A DNA stretch of 45,245 bases, taken from contig JAPZRU010000015.1 in NCBI GenBank assembly GCA_027531255.1, forward strand, positions 1-45,245, written 5' to 3'. The position numbers were made by a program, and so were the translations under genes. Below, in pieces: positions 36,128 through 44,999 of this stretch (its first letter is position 1; each line of letters begins with the position of its first letter). The notes under the pieces are model-generated. The model was not told the origin of the DNA. It did not search any database and worked only from the letters and a program-made list of their open reading frames with translations. Source of the stretch: Steroidobacteraceae bacterium. GTDB lineage: Bacteria; Pseudomonadota; Gammaproteobacteria; Steroidobacterales; Steroidobacteraceae.

Positions 36128-36847
36128 TCAGCCCCGGAACGGGTTGAAGTAGTGACGGCCGCGGCGCGGCTTCGCGATCGCCTGCTGCAGCTGGGCGTAG
36201 TCCGCGTCGTTGGTCGCGAAATCCGCCTCGGAGGCGTTGACGATCAGGAGCGGCGCAGCGTCGTAATGGTGGAAGAAGCTCGCGTACGCGTCGACCACAC
36301 TCTCGAGGTACGCGCGCTCCAGCCCCTGCTCGAACGGCGCCTTGCGCCGCGCCATGCGCGCCTCCAGCACGTCCACCGGCGCCTGCAGGTAGACCACGAG
36401 GTCCGGCACCGGCGAGTCGATCGCGAGGCGCTCGTAGACCTGCTGGTACAGAGAGTACTCCGCGTCGTCGAGCGTGAGACGCGCGAACAGGCGGTCCTTG
36501 TCGAACAGGAAGTCGGCGATGCGCAGCGGGGCGAACAGGTCGTGCTGCCGCAGCTGCTGCAGCTGGCGCGAGCGCTGGAACAGGAAGAAGAGCTGGGTCG
36601 GGAACGCGTTCGCGCGCGGCTCGCGGTAGAAGCGCTCGAGGAACGGGTTCTCCTCGGGGTGCTCCAGCACGAGGTCCGCGCCGTAGCTGGCCGCGAGGCG
36701 ACGCACGAGCATGGTCTTGCCGACGCCGATCGGCCCCTCGACGACGACGTGCCGGTACGGCAGCGCGGCGACCGGGGACTTCGACGCGTCGCCGGCGCCG
36801 GCCACGGTGCCGGCACCCACGCCGATGACGATCGGCGGCGTGCTCAC
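36128..36847 (-). CDS. deoxynucleoside kinase family protein
   Basis: A 239-residue P-loop kinase of the deoxyadenosine/deoxyguanosine kinase family. HVVVEGPIGVGKT is the Walker A. EHPEENPFLERFYREP, FFLFQRSRQL, DFLFDKDRLFA and LVVYLQAPVDVLEARM follow in family order. GTG at 36847 has GAGG eight bases ahead and lies 10 bp past the folK stop. This kinase is often found between folK and panB in Gammaproteobacteria. The natural substrate (dA, dG or another) cannot be read from the sequence. Confidence 0.92.
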   Translation of the reverse strand: MSTPPIVIGVGAGTVAGAGDASKSPVAALPYRHVVVEGPIGVGKTMLVRRLAASYGADLVLEHPEENPFLERFYREPRANAFPTQLFFLFQRSRQLQQLRQHDLFAPLRIADFLFDKDRLFARLTLDDAEYSLYQQVYERLAIDSPVPDLVVYLQAPVDVLEARMARRKAPFEQGLERAYLESVVDAYASFFHHYDAAPLLIVNASEADFATNDADYAQLQQAIAKPRRGRHYFNPFRG

Positions 36848-36857
36848 GAACGGGACC

Positions 36858-37367
36858 TCAAAGCGGTTCCACTCCCCCGGCCTGTCCGGACGACTCGAGT
36901 GCGGCCACGAGCGCGCGGACGCGCCCGCAGCGCGGCACCTGCAGGTCGGGCGCGACGTCGTGCAGAGGATACAGGACGAACCCGCGCTCGTGCAGGCGCG
37001 GGTGCGGCACCACGAGCGCGTCGGTCGCGAGTTCCGTGTCGTGGTGGACGAGCAGGTCGAGGTCGATCGTCCGCGGGCCGTAGCGCACCGCGGGCGGCAC
37101 CTTGCCGAGGCGCGTCTCGAGCGCGCGCAGCTCCGCATGCAGCGCGGGCGCGTCGAGGCGCGTGATCAGTGCTGCGCAGGCGTTCACGAAGTCCGGCTGG
37201 TCCTGCGGGCCCACGGGCTTCGCGCCGTAGAGCCGCGAGCGCGCCACGAGGCGCGTGTCCGGCAGCGCAGCGAGCGCGTCGAACGCCCGCTCGACCTGCG
37301 CACGCGGGTCGCCGAGGTTGCTGCCGAGCGCGACGTAGGCCGGGAACCAGCGGCCGGCGGGGGTCAT
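36858..37367 (-). CDS. folK: 2-amino-4-hydroxy-6-hydroxymethyldihydropteridine pyrophosphokinase
   Basis: A 169-residue folate-synthesis enzyme that pyrophosphorylates hydroxymethyl-dihydropterin. It shows YVALGSNLGDPRAQVERAF at the N-terminus, QPDFVNACAAL, the catalytic signature RYGPRTIDLDLLVH, and PHPRLHERGFVLYPL. Length is normal. It starts 16 bp after pcnB. Folate from this route also supplies the one-carbon unit used by the neighbouring PanB. Confidence 0.97.
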   Translation of the reverse strand: MTPAGRWFPAYVALGSNLGDPRAQVERAFDALAALPDTRLVARSRLYGAKPVGPQDQPDFVNACAALITRLDAPALHAELRALETRLGKVPPAVRYGPRTIDLDLLVHHDTELATDALVVPHPRLHERGFVLYPLHDVAPDLQVPRCGRVRALVAALESSGQAGGVEPL

Positions 37368-37383
37368 CGAGGAGAGGTGCGCG

Positions 37384-38775
37384 TCAGGCGTGCGACTGGC
37401 GGTTGCGGCCGCCGCGACGACGACGACGGCGTGGCGGCGCGCCGTCCGCGGCGGGCTCGGCGCCGTCCGGCTCGTCGGCGTGCTGCGAGGCCGTCACCGC
37501 GGCGACGCGCTGCTGACGCTCTTCCGCGGGCAGTTCCTGGATCTCGGTCCACCAGTTCGCGAGCTCGGCCGGTGCGTCGCCGGCGTGCGCGCGCAGCACG
37601 AGCAGGTCGTAGGCGGCACGGAAGCGCGGATGCTGCAGCAGCGCGAGAGCACGACGGCCGTCGCGCCGCTCGAAGCGCGGCTGCAGCGCGATCAGTTCCC
37701 GGAGCGGCAGCGTGAAGCGCTTCGGCACCGCGACGCGCTTGATCTGCTGCTGGATCACGACGTCCGCCGCGTCGGCGAGCGCCTGCGGATCCGGCGCGCC
37801 AGCGCGCTTCTCGCGCGCGAGCCGCACGATCGGCCCGTACAGCAGCACCGCGAACAGGAAGGTCGGCGTGACCGAGCGATTGGCGGCGACGCGCGCGTCG
37901 GTGCTCTCGAGGCCGGCCGCGAGCAGGCGCGCCACGACGCCGTCCGGCTCGCGCTCCAGGTCCTCGTACACCGCCGGGAACAGGTGCGGCAGCAGGTCGA
38001 ACTCGCGCAGGGCGGCGAAGCTCTCGACGCCGTGGCCGGCCAGGAACAGCTTGTTCGACTCGTCGAACAGCCGCGCCGGCGGCACGCCGGCGAGCAGCGG
38101 CGCGAGCGGCTGCATCGGCGTGCGCGTGTCGCGGTGGATCGTGAACCCGAGCTTCGCGGCGAAGCGCGCCGCGCGCAGCAGCCGGACCGGGTCTTCGCGG
38201 AAGCGCGTCTCGGGATCGCCGATCAGGCGCAGCACGCGCGCCTGCACGTCCGCGACCCCGCCGACGTAGTCCCACACCGAGAAGTCGGCGATGTTGTAGT
38301 ACAGCGCGTTCGCGGTGAAGTCGCGGCGCCAGACGTCCTCGTCGATCGTGCCGTACACGTTGTCGCGCAGGATGCGGCCGCTCTCGTCGTGCGCGCGCGC
38401 GTCGTCGATCTCGCGGTGGTCCTCGTCGTCCACTTCCTCGGGCGCCGCCGCGGCGCGGAAGGTCGCGACCTCGATGATCTCGTCGCCGAAGTGCACGTGC
38501 GCGAGCCGGAAGCGCCGGCCGATCAGACGGCAGTTGCGGAACACGCGCCGGATCTCCTCCGGCAGCGCGTCGGTCGCGACGTCGAAGTCCTTGGGTTCGC
38601 GGCCGAGCAGCAGGTCGCGCACGCCGCCACCGACCAGGAAGGCCTGGTAGCCCGCGTCCTTCAGTCGGTACAGGACCTTCAGCGCCTGGGGCGAGATCTG
38701 CGCGCGCGAGATCGTGTGCGCGGGCCGCGGGATGATCGCCGGGGCAGCGGACGGGGACGCAGTGGCTTCGTTCAA
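37384..38775 (-). CDS. pcnB: poly(A) polymerase PcnB
   Basis: A 463-residue nucleotidyltransferase adding 3' poly(A) tails that promote RNA decay. The N-terminal core has ALKVLYRLKDAGYQAFLVGG, VRDLLLG and the metal-binding KDFDVATDA. IGRRFRLAHVHFGDEIIEVA and RILRDNVYGT follow. A basic C-terminus (RRRRRRGGRNR) is typical of PcnB. No ATG or GTG precedes the conserved core in frame. TTG at 38775, although it lacks a clear ribosome site, is the only reasonable start; the frame beyond it runs into the tRNA gene on the other strand. Confidence 0.93.
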   Translation of the reverse strand: MNEATASPSAAPAIIPRPAHTISRAQISPQALKVLYRLKDAGYQAFLVGGGVRDLLLGREPKDFDVATDALPEEIRRVFRNCRLIGRRFRLAHVHFGDEIIEVATFRAAAAPEEVDDEDHREIDDARAHDESGRILRDNVYGTIDEDVWRRDFTANALYYNIADFSVWDYVGGVADVQARVLRLIGDPETRFREDPVRLLRAARFAAKLGFTIHRDTRTPMQPLAPLLAGVPPARLFDESNKLFLAGHGVESFAALREFDLLPHLFPAVYEDLEREPDGVVARLLAAGLESTDARVAANRSVTPTFLFAVLLYGPIVRLAREKRAGAPDPQALADAADVVIQQQIKRVAVPKRFTLPLRELIALQPRFERRDGRRALALLQHPRFRAAYDLLVLRAHAGDAPAELANWWTEIQELPAEERQQRVAAVTASQHADEPDGAEPAADGAPPRRRRRRGGRNRQSHA

Positions 38776-38890
38776 GACTGGGGGCGCCTGGCGAGTGACG
38801 GGGCAGGCCGCGGCGGCCGTCCGAGCGAGGCCATCGGGTGGCAGGCCCCAGGAGCGGCCGGCACGAGGCCGGCGGGTTGCGGGTATTCGC

Positions 38891-38918
38891 TTGAGCGTGG
38901 CACGAAGCTCCGTATAAT
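38891..38918 (+). promoter_or_regulatory. promoter of the tRNA-Glu gene
   Basis: TTGAGC (38891-38896) and a perfect TATAAT (38913-38918) are spaced 16 bp apart. Transcription would begin near 38925, some 37 bp before the mature tRNA. It overlaps the untranslated region upstream of pcnB on the other strand. Confidence 0.75.
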
Positions 38919-38961
38919 AGCAGGCTCGATCGGACCTGTGCCTCAGGGTCCCCACGCCCGC

Positions 38962-39037
38962 GCTCCCATCGTCTAGAGGCCCAGGACACAGCCCTCTCAA
39001 GGCTGGTACGAGGGTTCGAATCCCTCTGGGAGCGCCA
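38962..39037 (+). tRNA. tRNA-Glu (anticodon CTC)
   Basis: A 76-nt tRNA with encoded CCA. The acceptor stem GCTCCCA pairs with TGGGAGC. The anticodon stem CAGCC/GGCTG encloses the loop CTCTCAA, giving anticodon CTC, which reads GAG. The T arm is GAGGG-TTCGAAT-CCCTC. GTCTAGAGGCCCAGGAC is the usual D-arm form of bacterial tRNA-Glu. CTC-anticodon Glu tRNAs supplement the universal TTC species in GC-rich genomes. Confidence 0.97.
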
Positions 39038-39043
39038 TTCTTT

Positions 39044-39643
39044 TCAGCGCCTGCGCCCCGGTCTGCCCGACGCGGCCAGGCATTCCTCGAGCGACGGCGC
39101 GAACGCCTCGGCGGGCCCGTGCCTGCGCCATACCCAGGGCGGCTCCCATTCGTTCGGCGGCCTCGACCACAGGCCGCGCCGGGCGACGCGCGCCCGCTCC
39201 TCCAGGATGCACAGGAGCGTCGCCTGCTCGGCGTAGCGCCGGTAGGCCCAGCCGTGCCCCTGCTCGACCAGCCACGAGTTCACCCACACGTCGCCGATGA
39301 ACACGTGGGCCACGTGACGGTCGTAGCGGTCGGCCTCCAGGAGGCGGAACCGCACGGGCTTGCCGAAGATGAGAGCCGACAGCGCCTGCTTCGCCCGGTT
39401 GGCCCAGGGCTGTCCACGCTCGGGAGTGTCCACCTGGTCGAGCCGGAGTCGGATCGGGAGTGGGTTCTTGCGGCGAGGGAACCCGAGGCTCATCGCGGTC
39501 TGGGCACTGACGAGCACCTCGATGGTGTCGCCGTCGATGACGCCGATGACCTCGCCTTCCCCCGTGTCCGTCAGCGCGCTCCCGGTCGCGGCTGCGACCG
39601 GAAGGTACGCGAGCATCGCGACCGCGATCAGCACGGCGAGCAT
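39044..39643 (-). CDS. thermonuclease (SNase-like) family protein, secreted
   Basis: A 199-residue protein with an N-terminal signal or anchor (MLAVLIAVAMLAYLPVAAATG) and a staphylococcal-nuclease fold. VIDGDTIEV, IRLRLDQVDTPERGQPWA and DRYDRHVAHVFIGDVWVNSW contain equivalents of the catalytic Arg, Glu and Arg. HGWAYRRYA and an Arg-rich GLW segment follow. It is likely a periplasmic or extracellular nuclease. The C-terminus ends in GRPGRRR. It stands alone, its stop only 7 bp from the 3' end of the tRNA on the opposite strand. The following 39644-39931 has no recognised gene. Confidence 0.88.
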   Translation of the reverse strand: MLAVLIAVAMLAYLPVAAATGSALTDTGEGEVIGVIDGDTIEVLVSAQTAMSLGFPRRKNPLPIRLRLDQVDTPERGQPWANRAKQALSALIFGKPVRFRLLEADRYDRHVAHVFIGDVWVNSWLVEQGHGWAYRRYAEQATLLCILEERARVARRGLWSRPPNEWEPPWVWRRHGPAEAFAPSLEECLAASGRPGRRR

Positions 39644-39931
39644 CGAAGTTCCCTTTCGGCGGCACCGCGTGCCGACGCGCGCGGAAGTCTAGCGAACTTC
39701 GATCGGCTCGCCGCGATGGGACCCACGGAACGGCATTCGCGCGGGGCGCGCCGCTCTGCCCTCCACCGAGGCCCTCGTCGGTCCGCCGGGGGCCATCACC
39801 GCCGGGCAGGCCACGCGGCCTGACCGGCGATTCCCGACTGCATCGAGAGCGCGGCAGAGCCGCGTCTCGTCGCGGAGCGCAGCGCCCTGCGACGCCCCGC
39901 CCCGTCCGCTCGCCGAGATCGCACCCTCACC

Positions 39932-42406
39932 TCACCGCGGCTCGCCCTTCACCGGCCCGAACATCGGCGGCGGCTTCCGGTGCCACGTCGCCGCCTCGTA
40001 GGCGGACCCCACCTTGATCACGGGCCCGTCGTGCCCCGGTCCCGCCCAGAACATCAGGCTCAACGGCATCGGGTACGGCAGCTTCGTCTCCACCTCGCCC
40101 GCCACCGACGTGTAGCGCTTCCCGTCCTCGCTCAGCCGGTACTGCGGCGCGTACTCCACCGTCGTGTAGCCCGCCGGCACGTCGATCTCCGGTCCGCCGA
40201 ACAGCGCGGTGAACTGCGCACAGCAGCTCTGCGCCGGACGGTTGCTCACGACCGGCTCCGTCGGCCCGCCGATCTTCGGCGGCAGCAGCGTGTTCTCCGG
40301 GTTCACGAACACGTCGATGTCGTTCTCGTACATCACCTTCTGGACGACCAGCTGCATCACGCGCGACATCTCGAGGTAGCTCATCAGCGTGTCGGCCGGC
40401 CGCATGTCCTGCCAGCCGATCGCGTTCTTCGACCACGCGGTCGACTCGCCGTCCTCGAACTTCGCGTTCGCGACGTAGGCCGCCCAGTCCTTCACGCGCC
40501 GGTCGCCGCGCTCGGCGAGGTACTTGTTCACCGTGAACGGGCTCTTGAAGTTGTCGAGGCCCGCGCTGATGCGCCGCAGGTTCACGTTCGGCGACAGCGG
40601 CGCCTTGCCCATCGCCAGCGCGATCGCGTAGTCCACGGTGCGCACGTCCCAGCCCGGCACCGCGAACTCGAGCTCGCCGTTGCGGGTCTGCCAGAAGTAC
40701 TCCGGCACGTTGTGCGCCAGGATCTCGCGGAACGCGTCCTGGCAGGTGTACCGCAGGTTCGGCACGTCCGGGTCGTCCGGGTACATCGGGTCGTGGGACT
40801 CGACGAGCTCGGCGCCCAGCTGGTCGCGCACGACGCCGACGCGCATGCCCTTCAGCGGCTTCGCGGCGACGTCCTCGCGCTTGACGACGAAGCTGGCGAA
40901 CGGCCTCTCGGGACTCAGCTCCGGCGGGATCGCGGTCCACGTGTCGTCGCCGTGAAAGCCCTGCACCGCGTCCAGCACCTTCGCCACGTCCTCGGTGGTG
41001 CGGCAGCGGATGCCCGCGCGGTCGCCCGCGCGCCGGCCATTGATGCCGCCGTGCATCATCAGCCTGCGGGTGTTCAGCAGGTTCACGACGTTGTTGCGCG
41101 AGGCCGGGCCCTCGCACGAGGCGGAGCACTGCGCGCAGATCGAGCACATCACGAGGTTCGCGGCGACCGACACGCCGGACCCCGAACTGGTGCCGCGCGG
41201 CACGCGCTCCGTGTCGTACGGGTTGCAGGCCTGGCCGTCCCACGCGGCGTAGGCGTAGTTGCCGCCCGGCTTCCAGGTCTCCGGATGGTTCGGGCCAGCC
41301 GACCGGTCGAGCCCCGTCGGCGCCGCGGTCGCGTTCGCGTTCGCGTTCGCGTTCGCGTAGATGATCGCGCCCTTCGCCCGCAGGTCCGCGATGTCCGGCG
41401 AATCCCTGCGCGCAGGGTCGTACGCGTAGTTCACGTCGCCGCGCAGGTTCAGCGTCTCGAGCGCGTTCAGCTGGCCCGCGTTCGGGATGCCGACGCGCAG
41501 GCCGAACTGCTGCATCACCGTCGCGTCCGACGCCGTCGGCTCCATCCGCCCGAACTCCACCGGACGGCCCTGGTAGCGCGCGAACTCGGGGAACACGTCG
41601 GCCGCTGCCACCGTCTTCGTCGGGTGCTTCACGCGTGCGCCCGCTCGCACCGCGCCGAGCGCGGCCTTGAACGGCTTGCCGTCGGCGGTGACGAGCGCGG
41701 TGCGCATGCCGTTGTAGGCCTTTGCCCGCGCCACGTACGCCTCGACGAGCCCGCGGCAGGTGATCGCACCGCTGCGGATCGCGCCGTGCACGTCCGCGAT
41801 CGTCGCTTCCTCGAGCCTGAACCCGCCGGTCCAGGCCGCCGCGACGCCGGGGGTGCCGCCGGAGCGGGCGCGGAAGCAGCGCTCGTCGGTGAGGTTGAAC
41901 AGGTCGAGATTCACGCGCGTGTTGCGCCAGTCGAAGAACGCACCCGCATCGACGATGGTCGCCGCCGGCAGCTCGATCAGCTTCAGCCGGCCCGAGTACG
42001 TCGACGAGAGGCGGTTGCCGCTGAGCGTGAAGCCGAGATCGTTGTCGCGCTCGTAGTTGGCGTTGAGGCCGAACCGGCGCTCCGGGTTGCCCTGGCGCGT
42101 GCGGTACTCCGACAGCCCTGCCGGCAGCACGAGGTTGCGCGTCGGCGCCCACTTCACCTCGGTCTCCCAGCCCTTCGTGATCGACGAGGACACCTCCGCA
42201 CCGAGCGCTGGGTCGTCCTGCACGCGCACGTCGGAGCGCGTCTGCTCGTACACCGCGGCCGCGAAGTACAGCCGGTCGTCGAACAGCGTCGCCTTGAGCC
42301 CCGCCTCCTCGAGTTCCGCTTCCCCGATGTGGCCGGCCGCGATCACGCCCGGATCCATGCTCTTGTTGTTCGTCTCGAGCGTCAGGCTCGAGCGCGCGTA
42401 GGTCAC
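39932..42406 (-). pseudogene. in-frame fusion of a TonB-receptor C-terminal fragment to an amidase-signature protein
   Basis: An unbroken 824-codon frame. Residues 1 to about 188 are the end of a TonB-dependent receptor barrel (GLKATLFDDRLYFAAAVYEQ, GFTLSGNRLSSTYSG, VNLDLFNLTDERCFRARSGG), without signal, plug or most of the barrel. From about 196 an amidase-signature protein begins (FRLEEATIADVHGAIRSG). It keeps the Ser-rich GTSSGSGVSVAANLVMCS and a QCSASCEGPAS nucleophile region, but the usual segment with the catalytic Lys, expected near residue 330, is not seen. The receptor seems to lack a piece near residue 92 as well. Separate receptor and amidase genes have probably been joined by deletion. 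The start (GTG) is arbitrary. It could instead be a misassembly. Confidence 0.7.
41331..41354. repeat. hexanucleotide tandem repeat (GCGTTC)x4 within the fused amidase frame
   Basis: Four perfect GCGTTC units, with further partial units on both sides, encode an Asn-Ala repeat (residues about 351-359) just after AKGAIIY. Relatives have a short AKAN-like segment at this place. A six-base unit can change copy number without shifting the frame. Confidence 0.85.
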
Positions 42407-42451
42407 GTCGAGGGCTCGCCGATCGCCGGGGCGGGCAGCGGCGCGCAGCGT

Positions 42452-42952
42452 TCAGCGACGCCGTGGGCGCCGTGCCTGCGGGCGGCGTGTCGGGCCCCCC
42501 GTGCGCGCGGGCTTTGCCCGCCCCTGTTCTTCGTCCACGAAGCGCTCGAGCACGCGCTCGAAGCGGCGACACGCGTCGGCACCCAGATTCTCGACCTGCC
42601 GCAGTCGGACCAGCAGCGCGCGGCTCAGGCGGCTCGCCGGCGCCTTCTGCACCGCCCGGCCGAGCAGCACGTCGGTGGACACCTGGAACAGGTCGGCCAG
42701 CAGGCCGAGCAGCGCGCCAGGGGGGCGGCCCGTGCCGCTCTCGTAGTACGCGATCTGGCGCCGCGAGACGCCTACCCGCTCGGCCAGTTCGCTCTGGGTG
42801 AGGGAAGCGCCGGCCCGCAGTTGCGCGAGCCGGGCGCCGAATTCCACGTGCGGCGCCGCCTTCGCGGGCTTGCGACGGGACCGGGGCGGACGGGAGGAAC
42901 TGCGGAGCACCCTCCGACTATAGGATTTTCCCGCAACGGTTGCATCGTGCAT
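42452..42952 (-). CDS. XRE-family helix-turn-helix regulator
   Basis: A 166-residue DNA-binding protein. Residues about 38-95 are a standard HTH_3 domain (GARLAQLRAGASLTQSELAE, RVGVSRRQIAYYESGTGRPP, LLADLFQVSTDVLLG). A helical tail (VRLRQVENLGADACRRFERV) and a basic end (RRPQARRPRRR) follow. The first 30 residues are Arg/Ser-rich and the true start may be later. The receptor fragment of the fused gene begins within about 45 bp of its stop, so its original downstream neighbour has been lost or rearranged. Confidence 0.85.
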   Translation of the reverse strand: MHDATVAGKSYSRRVLRSSSRPPRSRRKPAKAAPHVEFGARLAQLRAGASLTQSELAERVGVSRRQIAYYESGTGRPPGALLGLLADLFQVSTDVLLGRAVQKAPASRLSRALLVRLRQVENLGADACRRFERVLERFVDEEQGRAKPARTGGPTRRPQARRPRRR

Positions 42953-43113
42953 TCACCGATGTCTCCGCCTCGTTACGGGCTGCGCGGGCGGCCGGCGCTT
43001 CGGACCGGGTGGCGCACCTCCTCGCCTGTCTCGCCGACCTGCACGTGCTCCGCAGCGTCGTCTGGTTCGTCGGCATCGGCAGCGCGGTCGCGATCTTCGT
43101 GGCCGCGGCCTGA
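42940..43113 (+). CDS. possible small membrane protein
   Basis: In this otherwise empty gap the plus strand has an open frame from TTG at 42940 to TGA at 43111-43113 (57 codons); GTG at 43009 would give 34. The end is hydrophobic and membrane-like (VVWFVGIGSAVAIFVAAA), preceded by VAHLLACLADLHVLR. No relative is recognised, and the ribosome site is poor. It may be chance. Confidence 0.25.
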   Translation: MHRAFTDVSASLRAARAAGASDRVAHLLACLADLHVLRSVVWFVGIGSAVAIFVAAA

Positions 43114-43178
43114 TCGCTGGCGCCTCGCGACGCCGTTCGCTAGGGTGCCGCCATGAAACGGGTCCGGACGCACCGCCC

Positions 43179-44441
43179 ATGAGCCCGGCCGAACAGCGCG
43201 TCGCCGAGCTCGTCGAGAAGTGGCTCACCAGCCTCGAGCTTCACCTCAAGTACGCGAACCTCACCGACGAGGCGTACTGGCAGGTGCAGCCGTGGGCGCG
43301 CCACCAGCGCCCGGCGCGCTGGATCCTCGAACTCGCCAACACGCGCGCCCACGAACTGCAGCGCCAGGTGCAGGCGCGCGCGGCCGCTGGCGACGCGAGC
43401 TTCGCCGAGGCGCTGGAGCTGATGGCGTTCCTCGCCAACCTCGTCGGCGTGCAGAACATCGAGCGCTTCATCCCGCTCGCCGAGCGCGAGCGCGAGAACC
43501 CCGAAGCGCTCGGGCTCACCCAGTCCACGCTGCAGCCGCTGACCTCCACCGCGACGTTGGCGCAGCCCCTGACGTCCACGGCGACGCTCGTGCAGCCGCT
43601 GTCGACCACGATCACGCAGGCACGGCCGCTGCTGGAACCCACGCGCGAGTGGCAGCGGCCCTCGTTCGAGGCCGCCAGCGCGCTCATGGCCACCGTGCAG
43701 GTCGCCGCAGCTGCACCCGACGGCGATGCCGCCGCGATGCAGGACGCTGCGCCGCATCCGGTCGCCGATCACACGGTGCAGATGCCCGCCCCGGCGTCGG
43801 CACCGCCGCCTGCCAGCCCGGCACCGACGGCGGCGGCAACGGCTTCGGCGCCCGCGACGCCGGCGATCCCGATCCTGAGCGGCGCGCCCGTGCTGACGCG
43901 CGCGGCACTCGAAGCCCGCATGGCTCGCCCTGCGCCACCGACCAGCCGCGCAGTGCCTCCGGTCGCGACTGGCGTTCAGCCGGCTCCGCCCGCGCAGCCT
44001 GCAGCGCCGGTGCAGAAGCCTGCACCCGTGGCGTTGCCACCGGAGTCCGCGACCGCCGCGCCGCGGGCGAAGCCCGCGACAGCGGCACCGAAGGCGGCAG
44101 CAGCCCGGCCGGCAGTCTCACCCGCACCGCCGGCAAGGCCGGCCGGCGGCGGTACCAGGACGAAGCCCGCGTCGCCGCCAGCGCCCGGTCGCCCGACTTC
44201 CCGCCGGGACGCCAAGCCGGGGGCCGGGCGCGGTCCGCAGGGCAAGGCCGGCAAGACCGCCGCTCCCAGCAGCGTCGACGAGCAGGTGATCGCGGACGCC
44301 GTACGCCTGCTGAAGTGGGGACGCGAGTGGCACGAGCTCGCCGAAGCGATCGCGCGCATGGCCGACCGGCCCGACGTCGCCGACGTGCGCAAGCTGCTGC
44401 GAGTCCACAAGGCGACCATCGAGTCGCAGGCCGCGGATTGA
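43179..44441 (+). CDS. Pro/Ala-rich protein of unknown function with conserved ends
   Basis: 420 residues in three parts. The N-terminal 105 residues look folded and helical (EKWLTSLELHLKYANLTDEA, YWQVQPWARHQRPARWILEL, LELMAFLANLVGVQNIERFI). Residues 121-150 are three 10-residue repeats (TSTATLAQPL, then TSTATLVQPL and STTITQARPL). About 180-360 is a low-complexity Pro/Ala linker turning basic. The last 55 residues again look folded (VIADAVRLLKWGREWHELAE, IARMADRPDVADVRKLLRVH). It has no signal peptide or membrane segment, so it is cytoplasmic. A linker joining two helical modules suggests a scaffold or adaptor; function unknown. A 9-codon ORF at 43153 overlaps its start. Confidence 0.8.
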   Translation: MSPAEQRVAELVEKWLTSLELHLKYANLTDEAYWQVQPWARHQRPARWILELANTRAHELQRQVQARAAAGDASFAEALELMAFLANLVGVQNIERFIPLAERERENPEALGLTQSTLQPLTSTATLAQPLTSTATLVQPLSTTITQARPLLEPTREWQRPSFEAASALMATVQVAAAAPDGDAAAMQDAAPHPVADHTVQMPAPASAPPPASPAPTAAATASAPATPAIPILSGAPVLTRAALEARMARPAPPTSRAVPPVATGVQPAPPAQPAAPVQKPAPVALPPESATAAPRAKPATAAPKAAAARPAVSPAPPARPAGGGTRTKPASPPAPGRPTSRRDAKPGAGRGPQGKAGKTAAPSSVDEQVIADAVRLLKWGREWHELAEAIARMADRPDVADVRKLLRVHKATIESQAAD

Positions 44442-44531
44442 ACCAACGAGCCGCAGCGGTGGCACGCCCCGGCCCGCTCCCTTAGTCTTGGGACGCCGCA
44501 GGACCGCGGTGCTCCCCTCCGGAATCCATCC

Positions 44532-44999
44532 ATGCTCAACCGTCGCTCGCTGGCCGTCGGCGCGCTCGTAGCGCTCGGCACGCTCGCCGCTCCGGTCGTC
44601 GTCGCCCAGCAGGCCTCCCCGGCCGACCAGGCGATCACGTACCGCAAGTCCGTCTACCAGGTGATCCTCTGGAACCTCGGCCCGATGGGCGCGATGGTGC
44701 AGGGCAGGACGCCGTTCGACGCCAGCACGTTCGCGCGGAACGCGCAGCGCATCGCCACCATGGCGCCGATGCTGAGCGAGGCCTACGTGGTCGAGTCGGC
44801 GACGCCGGGCAAGACCCGCGCGAAGGCCGAGATCTGGAAGAACAAGGCCGACTACGACAAGCTGATGCAGGACTTCGTCACGCAGACCGCGTCGTTCGCG
44901 AACGTCGCGAAGGGCGGCGACCTCGCGAAGATCCGCCCGGCGTTCGGGCAGATGACGCAGACCTGCAAGGCCTGCCACGACAAGTACCGCTCCGAGTGA
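44532..44999 (+). CDS. cytochrome c'-type protein
   Basis: A 155-residue exported c-type cytochrome. The signal peptide is MLNRRSLAVGALVALGTLAA followed by PVVVAQ. The mature part is a four-helix bundle-like sequence (ITYRKSVYQVILWNLGPMGA, AQRIATMAPMLSEAY, KADYDKLMQDFVTQTASFAN). The heme-binding CKACH is near the C-terminus (residues 147-151), the hallmark position of cytochrome c'. Such proteins bind NO or CO, or carry electrons in the periplasm. It stands alone at the right end before the poly-C region. Confidence 0.92.
   Translation: MLNRRSLAVGALVALGTLAAPVVVAQQASPADQAITYRKSVYQVILWNLGPMGAMVQGRTPFDASTFARNAQRIATMAPMLSEAYVVESATPGKTRAKAEIWKNKADYDKLMQDFVTQTASFANVAKGGDLAKIRPAFGQMTQTCKACHDKYRSE

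Noticed and set aside
38962-39000. Extension of pcnB upstream into the tRNA-Glu gene
   Set aside because: The frame is open by chance. The conserved PcnB sequence starts well downstream, and the tRNA and its promoter occupy this stretch.
39980-43156. 1058-codon open frame on the plus strand
   Set aside because: Antisense to the receptor-amidase fusion and the XRE gene. Composition is Arg/Val/His-rich and no family is recognisable.
44480-44495. CTTAGTCTTGGGACG before the cytochrome gene, similar to half of the 22-bp motif
   Set aside because: Only the CTnAG-CTT half matches and the TATGGAT end is missing, so it is not counted as a copy.
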